DNA from: Streptomyces sp. GESEQ-35
Lineage (GTDB): Bacteria > Actinomycetota > Actinomycetes > Streptomycetales > Streptomycetaceae
NCBI RefSeq assembly: GCF_017948485.1
Contig: NZ_JAFFSX010000009.1
Coordinates: 186,001-250,000 of the forward strand
Length of the DNA stretch: 64,000 nucleotides
Reading direction: 5' to 3'
Positions 26,631-33,659 of this stretch are shown here, piece by piece. The notes below the pieces were generated by a model. It saw only the letters and a list, made by a program, of their open reading frames with translations, was not told the origin of the DNA and did not search any database. Every line of letters begins with the position of its first letter. The stretch's first letter is position 1. Made by a program: the position numbers and the translations under genes.

Positions 26631-27326
26631 ATGGACGTCCTTGCCGATCTGGACCAGCGGGTCGCGGGCTGTAGGGCCTGCCCGCGGCTGGTCGCCTGGC
26701 GCGAGGAGGTGGCTCTTACCAAGCGCGCCGCCTTTGCCGACTGGACGTACTGGGGGCGGCCGGTGCCGGGGTTCGGGCCACCGGACGCCCGGCTGCTGAT
26801 CGTGGGACTCGCGCCCGCCGCGCACGGTGGGAACCGCACGGGACGGATGTTCACCGGCGACCGTTCCGGGGATGTGCTGTATCAGGCGCTGTACGACGTC
26901 GGGCTGGCGTCGCAGCCCACCTCCGTTGCGGCCGACGACGGTCTTGAACTGCATGGCGTCCGCGTCACCTCGCCCGTGCACTGCGCGCCGCCCGCGAACA
27001 AGCCCACCCCCGGCGAGCGGGACACGTGCCGCCCCTGGCTCGTTCAGGAGCTGACGCTGCTGCGGCCGACGCTGCGGGCAGTGGTGGTGCTCGGCGTCTT
27101 CGGCTGGCAGGCCACGCTGCCCGCGCTGGCCGAGGCGGGGTGGGGCGTGCCGAGGCCGCGTCCCGTCTTCGCGCACGGGGCCAGGGTCCCGCTCGACGGT
27201 CTCGATCTCTTCGGCTGTTTCCACGTCAGCCAGCGCAACACCTTCACCGGTCGGCTCACCCCCGCGATGCTGCGGGACGTACTGCGCGACGCGGCTGGGG
27301 TGGCCGGGCTGCGCCATACGAAATAA
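26631..27326 (+). CDS. Uracil-DNA glycosylase, family 5 (UdgB-type)
   Basis: 231-residue 4Fe-4S uracil-DNA glycosylase removing uracil (and often hypoxanthine) from DNA. N-terminal cluster Cys pair GCRACPRL (about 13-20), later VHCAPPANKPTPGERDTC supplying the other ligands. Motif A is VGLAPAAHGGNRTGRMFTGDRSGD, the family 5 form lacking the usual catalytic Asp/Glu; the C-terminal motif is HVSQRNTFTGRLT. ATG 26631 has no Shine-Dalgarno; TACCGT ends 7 nt upstream, so leaderless initiation is likely, although the -35 region does not match the damage motif. Confidence 0.92.
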   Translation: MDVLADLDQRVAGCRACPRLVAWREEVALTKRAAFADWTYWGRPVPGFGPPDARLLIVGLAPAAHGGNRTGRMFTGDRSGDVLYQALYDVGLASQPTSVAADDGLELHGVRVTSPVHCAPPANKPTPGERDTCRPWLVQELTLLRPTLRAVVVLGVFGWQATLPALAEAGWGVPRPRPVFAHGARVPLDGLDLFGCFHVSQRNTFTGRLTPAMLRDVLRDAAGVAGLRHTK

Positions 27327-27366
27327 CGAGGCGACCCGGACCTCGTACGGACATTAGGGTGCGCGG

Positions 27367-28329
27367 ATGCCCCTCTACCCGGAGATCGAACCGTACGACC
27401 ACGGCATGCTCGACGTCGGTGACGGCAACCGCGTGTACTGGGAGACCTGCGGCAACCCGCACGGCAAGCCCGCGCTGGTGCTGCACGGCGGTCCGGGATC
27501 CGGCTGTACGCCGTACCCGCGGCGCCTGTTCGATCCCGCCGTCTACCGGATCGTGCTGCTCGACCAGCGTGGATGCGGGCGTTCGACCCCGTCCGCGGGC
27601 GCGTACGACACCGACATGAGCGTCAATACGACCGCTCACCTCATCGCCGATCTGGAGCTGCTGCGGCGGGAGTTGGGGATCGGGCGGTGGCTGGTGTGGG
27701 GCGTGTCGTGGGGCTCGGTGCTGGGGCTGCGGTATGCGCAGACGTGTCCGGGGGTGGTTTCGGAGCTGGTGCTGACGGGGGTGGCGACCGGGGCGAACCC
27801 CGAAGTGGCCCTGCTGACCAGGGGGCTTGGGAAGATCTTTCCGGCGGCGTTCGAACGGTTCGTCGGTGAACTGCCCGTCCATGAGAGGGACGGCAACCTC
27901 GCGGCCGCGTACAACCGGCTGCTGGAATCACCGGACGCCGGGGTGCGGGCGCGGGCCGCGCGGGCCTGGACCGACTGGGAGACCGCGATCATTCCCGCGC
28001 CGCCGCGTTCGGTGCCGCGATACGAGGATCCGGTGTTCCGTCTCGGCTTCGCCCGCACCGTCACGCACTACTGGGGCAACGACAGCTTCCTGGGCGAGGG
28101 CAACGACCAGGGCGTCGTACTGCGCGATGCGCACGTGCTCAAGGGCATCCCCGGCACGCTCGTCCAGGGCAGTCTGGACTTCGGCAACCTGATCGGCATC
28201 GTCTGGCGGCTTCATCACGCCTGGGAGGGAAGCGAGTTGGTGATGATCGACGAGGTCGGACACGATGCCGGGGCGCCGGGCGTGGCCGAGGCGCTGGTGG
28301 CGGCGACGGACACATACGCGGTCCGCTAG
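27367..28329 (+). CDS. pip: Prolyl aminopeptidase
   Basis: 320-residue S33 alpha/beta hydrolase that releases N-terminal proline. The oxyanion region is VLHGGPGSGCTPYPRRLFDP, followed by LLDQRGCGRSTP; the nucleophile elbow is WGVSWGSVLGLRYA; the acid is in VQGSLDFGNL and the His in IDEVGHDAGAPG. Length is normal for the family. TAGGGT ends 6 nt before the ATG, suggesting a leaderless mRNA. The stop overlaps the stop of the convergent GntR gene by 4 bp (shared CTAG). Cytoplasmic peptide turnover. Confidence 0.92.
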   Translation: MPLYPEIEPYDHGMLDVGDGNRVYWETCGNPHGKPALVLHGGPGSGCTPYPRRLFDPAVYRIVLLDQRGCGRSTPSAGAYDTDMSVNTTAHLIADLELLRRELGIGRWLVWGVSWGSVLGLRYAQTCPGVVSELVLTGVATGANPEVALLTRGLGKIFPAAFERFVGELPVHERDGNLAAAYNRLLESPDAGVRARAARAWTDWETAIIPAPPRSVPRYEDPVFRLGFARTVTHYWGNDSFLGEGNDQGVVLRDAHVLKGIPGTLVQGSLDFGNLIGIVWRLHHAWEGSELVMIDEVGHDAGAPGVAEALVAATDTYAVR

Positions 28330-28991
28330 GGGATTTCGGCCCCGCCGAACAGCTGCCGTACCGTCGACCGGTAGTTGGTCCGGACGTGGGCGAGTGCGTG
28401 CGCGCGGGCCCGCTCCGGGTCGCCCGAAGCGATCGCCTCGTACAACTCGCGGTGTTCTACGAGGAGTTGGCTCCATTCCTCGTTCCGTCGGGTCATCCAG
28501 CGGAGGCGGCCGGCGACCGGTTCGAGGGCTTTGATCAGCAGGCTGTTGTCCGCCATGGCCACGATGCGGTCATGCAGACGGCTGTTGACGTCGGTGATGG
28601 CCTCCGCGTCCCCCGCCCCGGTCGCGGCGGCCGCGAGGCCGAGCAGCTCCTCGACCTCGGCCAGGTCCTGCGGTGTCGCGCGGGCCGCGGCCAGTCCCGC
28701 CGCGTACACCTCCAACGCCTCGCGCAGCTCGAAGAGTTCCCTGACATCGCTCGGGGTCAGCCGCCGCACGACCGTACGGCGGGGCGTCTCGAAGTGGACG
28801 AAGCCCTCGGCGACCAGGGCCCGGATCGCCTCCCGGACCGGAACCCGCGAGACCCCGAACCGCTCGGCGAGCTCCCGCTCCACCAGCCGGTCGCCGGGGC
28901 GGAGGCGGCCCGCGATGATCTCCTGCCGCAGGGTGGCCAGAACGCGCTCGCGGATTGCGCCCAGGGGTTCGGTCTTCGTCGGGGAGCTCAT
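28326..28991 (-). CDS. GntR/FadR-family transcriptional regulator
   Basis: 221 residues: N-terminal winged helix (IIAGRLRPGDRLVERELAERFGVSRVPVREAIRALVAEGFVHF, about 25-68) and an FCD-type all-helical effector domain (FELREALEVYAAGLAAARATP; LHDRIVAMADNSLL; RRNEEWSQLLVEHRELYEAIASGD) with the metal-site Asp/His pattern. It is divergent from the NCS1 transporter gene, and a perfect 16-bp palindrome overlaps that promoter, so it is most likely the local repressor with a nucleobase/hydantoin-type ligand. Confidence 0.92.
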   Translation of the reverse strand: MSSPTKTEPLGAIRERVLATLRQEIIAGRLRPGDRLVERELAERFGVSRVPVREAIRALVAEGFVHFETPRRTVVRRLTPSDVRELFELREALEVYAAGLAAARATPQDLAEVEELLGLAAAATGAGDAEAITDVNSRLHDRIVAMADNSLLIKALEPVAGRLRWMTRRNEEWSQLLVEHRELYEAIASGDPERARAHALAHVRTNYRSTVRQLFGGAEIP

Positions 28992-29059
28992 GGAGCCATC
29001 TTCTCCGACTCCGGGGGTGTTTTACGGAGCGTTAACGGCACCGACATCGGTCGGAACGG

Positions 29060-29098
29060 TTGACGGTAGGACCATGTCGGCAGTTTGGTATACCAAAC
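29060..29098 (+). promoter_or_regulatory. NCS1 promoter with overlapping GntR operator
   Basis: TTGACG (29060-29065) is a good -35. The -10 region (about 29083-29089) overlaps the perfect palindrome GTTTGGTATACCAAAC (29083-29098). The core TTGGTATACCAA is typical of FadR/GntR-subfamily operators, so bound repressor would block polymerase. Confidence 0.8.
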
Positions 29099-29167
29099 GC
29101 GTTGCCAAGCGACCGGAAACAAGCCACCGCAAGCAGCTCTCCTCCGTCCCCCGTCCATGGAGGCCTC

Positions 29168-30646
29168 GTGTCCCTCGCCGACCGTGCCGAAGCCACCGGC
29201 ACAGCAGCGTTCGTCCCCGATCCCCGGCTCACCAACGAAGACCTCGCGCCCGCGGGCAAGCGCAACTGGAAGGTCTTCGACCTCTTCGCCATGTGGATGT
29301 CCGACGTCCACAACCTCGGCAACTACACGTTCGCCGCGGGACTGCTCGTCCTCGGCATGAACGTGTGGCAGGTCTTCACGTCCCTGCTCGTCGGCTTCGT
29401 GATCATCTACATCGGCATGAACTGGATGGGGAAGATCGGCCAGCGCCACGGCGTGCCCTTCCCGGTCGTCAGCCGCATCAGCTTCGGCGTCTGGGGCGCC
29501 AACATCCCGGCGCTGATCAGGGCCGTGATCGCCATCATGTGGTACGGCATCCAGACCTATCTGGCGTCCGTCGCGGTCAACGTGATGCTGCTCGCCGCCT
29601 GGCCGGGCCTGGAGTCCTGGACCCACAACTCCTTCCTCGGCCTCGACGCGCTCGGCTGGGTCTCCTTCCTGTCGCTGTGGCTCCTCCAGGCGATGATCAT
29701 CAGCCAGGGCATGGAGTCGGTACGGAAGTTCCAGGACTTCTGCGGCCCGGCGATCTGGCTGGTCATGATCGCGCTGGCGGTCTGGGTCCTCGCCAAGGCC
29801 GGCTGGACCATCTCGCTCACCTCGACGCCGCACCCGGTCTCCGTCGGCGAGCAGTGGCGGCAGTGGTTCGGCGCGATCGGGCTGATCCTCGCCACCTACG
29901 GCACGCTGATGCTCAACTTCTGTGACTTCTCCCGCTTCGCGCCCGACTACCGCACCGTGCGGCGCGGCAACTTCTGGGGCCTGCCCATCAACTCGACGGC
30001 GTTCGTGGTCGTCTCGGTGATCGTCACAGCCGGCTCGCTGGAGGTCTTCGGCGAGGCCATCACCGACCCGGCGGCGCTGGTCGCCAAGGTCGGCAACACC
30101 TGGGTGCTGGTGCTGGCGGCCCTGACCTTCGCCATCGCCACCATGGGCGTCAACATCGTCGCCAACTTCGTCTCACCGGCGTACGACCTCGCCAACGTCT
30201 GGCCGCAGAAGATCACCTTCAAGGTCGGCGGCATGATCAGCACGGTGGCGGCGCTGGTGGTGACGCCGTGGAACCTCTTCTCGAACCCGACGGTCGTCCA
30301 ATACTTCCTCGGCGGCCTGGGCGCCTTCCTGGGACCCCTCTTCGGCGTGATCATGGTCGACTACTACTGGGTCAAGCGCGGCCGGGTCGATGTCAACGAG
30401 CTCTTCGACGCCACGCCCGGCTCCCGCTACTACTACCGCAAGGGCGTCAACCCCAAGGCCCTGTGGGCGTTCCTGCCGGCGGCGGGGGTCGCGGCGGTGC
30501 TGGCGCTGGTGAAGACGTTCAGCGATGTGGCGCCGTACTCGTGGTTCATCGGGACCGCGTTGGCGGCGGGACTGTATGTGCTGCTGTGCCGAAGCGAGCG
30601 GGCGGCCACCCCCGCGTCCGTTCCCGAGAAGCCCGTGGAGGTCTGA
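29168..30646 (+). CDS. NCS1 family nucleobase/hydantoin:cation symporter
   Basis: 492-residue permease with about 12 membrane segments. N-terminal NCS1 signature: NEDLAPAGKRNWKVFDLFAMWMSDVHNLGNYTFAAGLLVLGMNVWQ; further GMNWMGKIGQRHGVPFPVVSRISFGVWGANIPALIRAVIAIMWYGIQTYLAS, and FCDFSRFAPDYRTVRRGNFWGLPIN. This matches the allantoin/hydantoin/cytosine branch (Mhp1, CodB-like). GTG 29168 has GGAGG 4 nt before it. It is followed 5 bp later by a hydantoin-racemase homologue, which favours a hydantoin- or allantoin-like substrate. Regulated by the divergent GntR protein through the palindromic operator. Confidence 0.92.
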   Translation: MSLADRAEATGTAAFVPDPRLTNEDLAPAGKRNWKVFDLFAMWMSDVHNLGNYTFAAGLLVLGMNVWQVFTSLLVGFVIIYIGMNWMGKIGQRHGVPFPVVSRISFGVWGANIPALIRAVIAIMWYGIQTYLASVAVNVMLLAAWPGLESWTHNSFLGLDALGWVSFLSLWLLQAMIISQGMESVRKFQDFCGPAIWLVMIALAVWVLAKAGWTISLTSTPHPVSVGEQWRQWFGAIGLILATYGTLMLNFCDFSRFAPDYRTVRRGNFWGLPINSTAFVVVSVIVTAGSLEVFGEAITDPAALVAKVGNTWVLVLAALTFAIATMGVNIVANFVSPAYDLANVWPQKITFKVGGMISTVAALVVTPWNLFSNPTVVQYFLGGLGAFLGPLFGVIMVDYYWVKRGRVDVNELFDATPGSRYYYRKGVNPKALWAFLPAAGVAAVLALVKTFSDVAPYSWFIGTALAAGLYVLLCRSERAATPASVPEKPVEV

Positions 30647-30651
30647 GGAAC

Positions 30652-31371
30652 GTGCGGATCGTCGTCACCAACTGCAACACCACGCAGGAGATGACCGCGG
30701 AGATCGTACGAGGTGCCCGGGCCGCCGCAGGCCCGGGCACCACCGTGACCGGGCTGACCCCCGCGTGGGGACCCGAGTCGGCGGAGGGCTGGCTGGACAG
30801 CTATCTGTCGGCCGCGGCGGTCATGGATGCGCTGCGGACGTACGAGGGTCCGTCGTACGACGCCGTAGTCATGGCGGGCTTCGGGGAGCACGGACGAGAG
30901 GGTGTCCGGGAGTTGGTCGACGTACCGGTCGTCGACATCACGGAGGCGGCGGCGCATCTGGCCTGTCTGCTCGGCCGACGGTACGGCGTGGTGACCACGC
31001 TGGAGCGGACGTGCGGGCAGATCGAGGACAGCCTGGAGACGGCCGGCGTCGGGCGCAATTGCGCAACCGTCGTGGGCACGGGACTGAGCGTGCTCGACCT
31101 GGGCGACGCGGCGCGCACGGAGGCGGCCTTCCTGACGGCGGCCGAGCGGGCGTGCGCGGCCGGGGCGGAGGTGCTCGTGCTGGGCTGCGCCGGGATGACG
31201 GGGCTGCGGCGGGCGGTGGGGGAGAAGCTGGCTGTTCCCGTCGTCGACGGGGTCGCGGCGGCGGTGAAACTGGCGGAGTCGCTGGTGGGCTTGGGCCTGA
31301 CGACGAGCCGGGCGGGGAGCTACGCGAGGCCGGTGCCGAAGGGGCGGGTGTGGGGGGCTCCGTCGGAGTAG
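30652..31371 (+). CDS. Hydantoin/Asp-Glu racemase family protein
   Basis: 239-residue member of the Asp/Glu/hydantoin racemase superfamily: N-terminal RIVVTNCNTTQEMT (usually NPNTT), VVDITEAAAHLACLLGRRYGVVTT and the second catalytic-Cys motif VLGCAGMTGLRRAV, then VPVVDGVAAAVKLAE. Where two-cysteine racemases carry the first catalytic Cys (A-C-F-x-D/E) the sequence reads VMAGFGEHG, with Gly. Racemisation is therefore doubtful; single-Cys relatives include decarboxylases. GTG at 30652 with GAGG 4 nt upstream, 5 bp behind the transporter, so one operon. Cytoplasmic. Confidence 0.85.
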   Translation: MRIVVTNCNTTQEMTAEIVRGARAAAGPGTTVTGLTPAWGPESAEGWLDSYLSAAAVMDALRTYEGPSYDAVVMAGFGEHGREGVRELVDVPVVDITEAAAHLACLLGRRYGVVTTLERTCGQIEDSLETAGVGRNCATVVGTGLSVLDLGDAARTEAAFLTAAERACAAGAEVLVLGCAGMTGLRRAVGEKLAVPVVDGVAAAVKLAESLVGLGLTTSRAGSYARPVPKGRVWGAPSE

Positions 31372-31389
31372 CCGCCCGCGAACGGCTGC

Positions 31390-31607
31390 TCAGGGCCGCC
31401 AGGCATACCGAATATCGGGTTCCCGCTCCTCGTTGCCGCTGCCGTCGGTGCGGTGGACCTCCGCGAAGCCATGACGTTCGTAGAAGCGCTGCGCGGGGTG
31501 GTTGACCTGGAAGGCCCGCAGGGCGAGGCCGATGGGGCCGAGTTCCCTGACCAGCGTGATGAAGCGGTCCCCGATGCCCCGACCACGCCAATCGGGGTCG
31601 AGAGCAC
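31390..31607 (-). pseudogene. 3' remnant of a GNAT acetyltransferase
   Basis: The minus-strand frame encodes only the C-terminal half of a GNAT fold: LDPDWRGRGIGDRFITLV (acetyl-CoA loop R/Q-x-x-G-x-G/A as RGRGIG), then FQVNHPAQRFYERHGFAEVHRT, the usual last strands. The N-terminal half is absent; directly upstream lies the intact ridA gene, 8 bp away in another frame. There is no start codon for this piece. A deletion probably fused the region behind ridA. Confidence 0.75.
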
Positions 31608-31615
31608 GACGGACG

Positions 31616-32029
31616 TCATGAACCTGCTCCTTCCGGGACGACGGCCGTCGCTGTGATCTCCACCAGCTGCCCGGTGTAGCCGAGGCAGGCGACACCGAGC
31701 AGCGTGGACGAGTGAGGGCCCGCACTGAGCCCGGACGCCTCGACCACGTCCCACACGGCGGAGAGCACGGCGGTCTCACTGCTCACGACGTACACATCCG
31801 TCGACACGACATGCGCCAAGTCACTCCCGACTGCCCGTAGTTGCTCACGAAGGTTGGCAATCACCTGCTCGGCCTGCCGCACCGGATCGCCCTCCCCGAC
31901 CAGCTTCCCTTCGGCGTCGAGCGGCACGGCCCCGGCAAGGAACGCGAGCTTCGTGCCGGCCTCGACGACGGAGGCGTGGGAGTAGGTGGGCGGAGCAAAG
32001 AGGCTGGGGACGGTGACGCGCTGGATCAT
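31616..32029 (-). CDS. RidA family protein
   Basis: 137-residue RidA/YjgF-type protein, the usual size for the trimeric enamine/imine deaminases that clear reactive 2-aminoacrylate. Landmarks: FAPPTYSHASVVEAGTKLAFLAGAVPLDAEGKLVG, QAEQVIANLREQLRAVGSDLAHVVSTDVYVV, and the C-terminal STLLGVACLGYTGQLVEITATAVVP. The usual catalytic Arg (in the V-x-R-P-E/T-x-x-V-x-x-L stretch) is not obvious, since HSSTLLGVACL replaces it, so activity may differ from canonical RidA. ATG overlaps the stop of the upstream gene (ATGA), so translation is coupled. Confidence 0.85.
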   Translation of the reverse strand: MIQRVTVPSLFAPPTYSHASVVEAGTKLAFLAGAVPLDAEGKLVGEGDPVRQAEQVIANLREQLRAVGSDLAHVVSTDVYVVSSETAVLSAVWDVVEASGLSAGPHSSTLLGVACLGYTGQLVEITATAVVPEGAGS

Positions 32030-32475
32030 GGCGGCTCCTCGTGCGGTGGACGGCCAACCTGCCGATCATCCGGGTCGTCGCCCGGGTACGGCATCTGAAT
32101 TTCCACGGTGCAGTCGGCCCCGTCGACCGGCTCCGCCGCGATCCGGGCCAGCACCACTTGCCGTCGGCGCTGGGCGGCGGCCGTCGCCGACGCGGACCGT
32201 CGCGCGGCTGCCGCCGCCACAGTCCGGAACTCCTCGCTCCGCTCGGCGGCCGCTACCCGCTCCACCAGATAGAGCCGGATCTTCGGGGCCGACCGGAAGT
32301 GCGGATTGACCCGCAACAGATCGGGCTCACCGAGCAGTCGGCGCACCATCCCCGCCGTCCAGCCACGGGCACGCAGCCCGGCCGCCGAGATGTGCGTGCG
32401 CGCCGCCTGCACGCAGTCGCCGTCGTCTTCCGCGCCCCGTTCCTGACCGTCCTCATCCCGCTCCAGCATCGTCAT
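32026..32475 (-). CDS. Conserved hypothetical protein, damage-type promoter
   Basis: 149 residues. The central conserved part (ARGWTAGMVRRLLGEPDLLRVNPHFRSAPKIRLYLVERVAAAE) resembles a small actinobacterial family whose first helices look like a helix-turn-helix or excisionase-like fold; I know no function. The Ala/Arg-rich helix that follows could be coiled. A TTGTCAGTG-N8-TCTAAT element lies about 55 nt upstream, the same pattern as at uvrB and ogt. It overlaps ridA by 4 nt, so both are probably damage-regulated. The start at 32475 gives MTMLERDEDG. Confidence 0.75.
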   Translation of the reverse strand: MTMLERDEDGQERGAEDDGDCVQAARTHISAAGLRARGWTAGMVRRLLGEPDLLRVNPHFRSAPKIRLYLVERVAAAERSEEFRTVAAAAARRSASATAAAQRRRQVVLARIAAEPVDGADCTVEIQMPYPGDDPDDRQVGRPPHEEPP

Positions 32476-32527
32476 CGCGCAACCCCCGTAGCGCTCCCAT
32501 CCGTCACGTTCTGTGACGGTGAGATCA

Positions 32528-32550
32528 ATTAGAGCGCACGCCACTGACAA
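32528..32550 (-). promoter_or_regulatory. DNA-damage type promoter (unknown gene + ridA)
   Basis: Reads TTGTCAGTG (32550-32542), an 8-nt spacer, TCTAAT (32533-32528) on the minus strand. Perfect -35-like half, weaker -10. Confidence 0.5.
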
Positions 32551-32644
32551 TCGCCCCGGCCGTATTCGCATCGCGGAGGCGAGGCCGATGCGCCTACGCT
32601 GCCTGCCGGTCCCGGACCACCCTCCTCACCCGATGGAGCCTCAC

Positions 32645-33433
32645 GTGCCAGGTCTCACCGACGCCGCGTTCCTCGACTCCACGGCCGACCGCCTGGCCTC
32701 CCTGCCCACGGTCCGGGCCGTGGCCCTCGGCGGCTCCCGCGCGCAGGGCACGCACACACCGGAGAGCGACTGGGACCTGGCCGTCTACTACCGCGGCTCC
32801 TTCGATCCCGCCGACCTGCGCGCCATCGGCTGGGAGGGCGAGGTCTCCGAGGTGGGCGGCTGGGGTGGCGGGGTGTTCAACGGGGGTGCGTGGCTGACGA
32901 TCGACGGGCGGCGGGTCGATGTGCACTATCGGGATCTCGACGTCGTGGAGCACGAGTTGGCCGAGGCGGAGGAAGGACGGTTCCGGGTGGAGCCGTTGTT
33001 GTTCCATCTCGCCGGGATTCCCAGCTACTTGGTGGTCGCGGAGCTTGCCGTCAACCGCGTGCTCCGGGGGGAGCTGCCGCGGCCGGCCTCGTATCCGGGG
33101 ACGTTGCGCCGTTCGGCCTCCGAGCGATGGCACGGTACGGCCTGCGCCACGCTCGCGTATGCGAAGGCCAACCATGTCGGGAAGGGGCGTCTCACCGAGG
33201 TGGCGGGAGCCCTGGCCACAGCCGCCGTGCAGGCCGGGCATGCGGTGCTCGCGGGGCGGGGTGAATGGGTGACGAATGAGAAGCGGTTGCTGGAGCGGGC
33301 CGGGCTGCGCGAGGTCGATGACCTTGTCGCCGGTCTCGGCGCCGGCCCGGACGCCTTGTCCTCGGCCGTGGCGAGGGCGGAGTCACTGTTCGCATCGCAT
33401 GTGGAGCGCGCGGTGTTCCGCGATCCTCGGTGA
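32645..33433 (+). CDS. Nucleotidyltransferase domain protein
   Basis: 262 residues. The Pol-beta-type nucleotidyltransferase motif is clear: VALGGSRAQGTHTPESDWDLAVYYRG (GS-x10-D-x-D), with a third acidic residue likely in RRVDVHYRDLD. The C-terminal helical part (RWHGTACATLAYAKANHVGKGRLTEVAGALATAAVQAGHAVLAGRGEWVTNEKRLLERAG) resembles the DUF4037/aminoglycoside adenylyltransferase-like fold. GTG 32645 is chosen for its GGAG 6 nt upstream; an ATG 12 nt earlier is possible. Substrate unknown; could modify a small molecule or tRNA. Confidence 0.85.
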   Translation: MPGLTDAAFLDSTADRLASLPTVRAVALGGSRAQGTHTPESDWDLAVYYRGSFDPADLRAIGWEGEVSEVGGWGGGVFNGGAWLTIDGRRVDVHYRDLDVVEHELAEAEEGRFRVEPLLFHLAGIPSYLVVAELAVNRVLRGELPRPASYPGTLRRSASERWHGTACATLAYAKANHVGKGRLTEVAGALATAAVQAGHAVLAGRGEWVTNEKRLLERAGLREVDDLVAGLGAGPDALSSAVARAESLFASHVERAVFRDPR

Positions 33434-33659
33434 GCGGAACCAGGCCCGCAAGACCGCCCGCCGCACGGTCGTTCTCGCCCGACGCCTCCCACCGGTGATT
33501 GCGTTCATAAAGAACGCGGGTTTCCCGCCTGTCGTCACACCCCAGTAATGCGACCGTTCCATCCCCTCCAACTTCGCGAACTACCCTGGAAACCACACCC
33601 CGAAGCCCGGCCACCGTCGCCCGAAGGCAAACCCCCGCCCTCGTCCTGACAGGAGCCCT

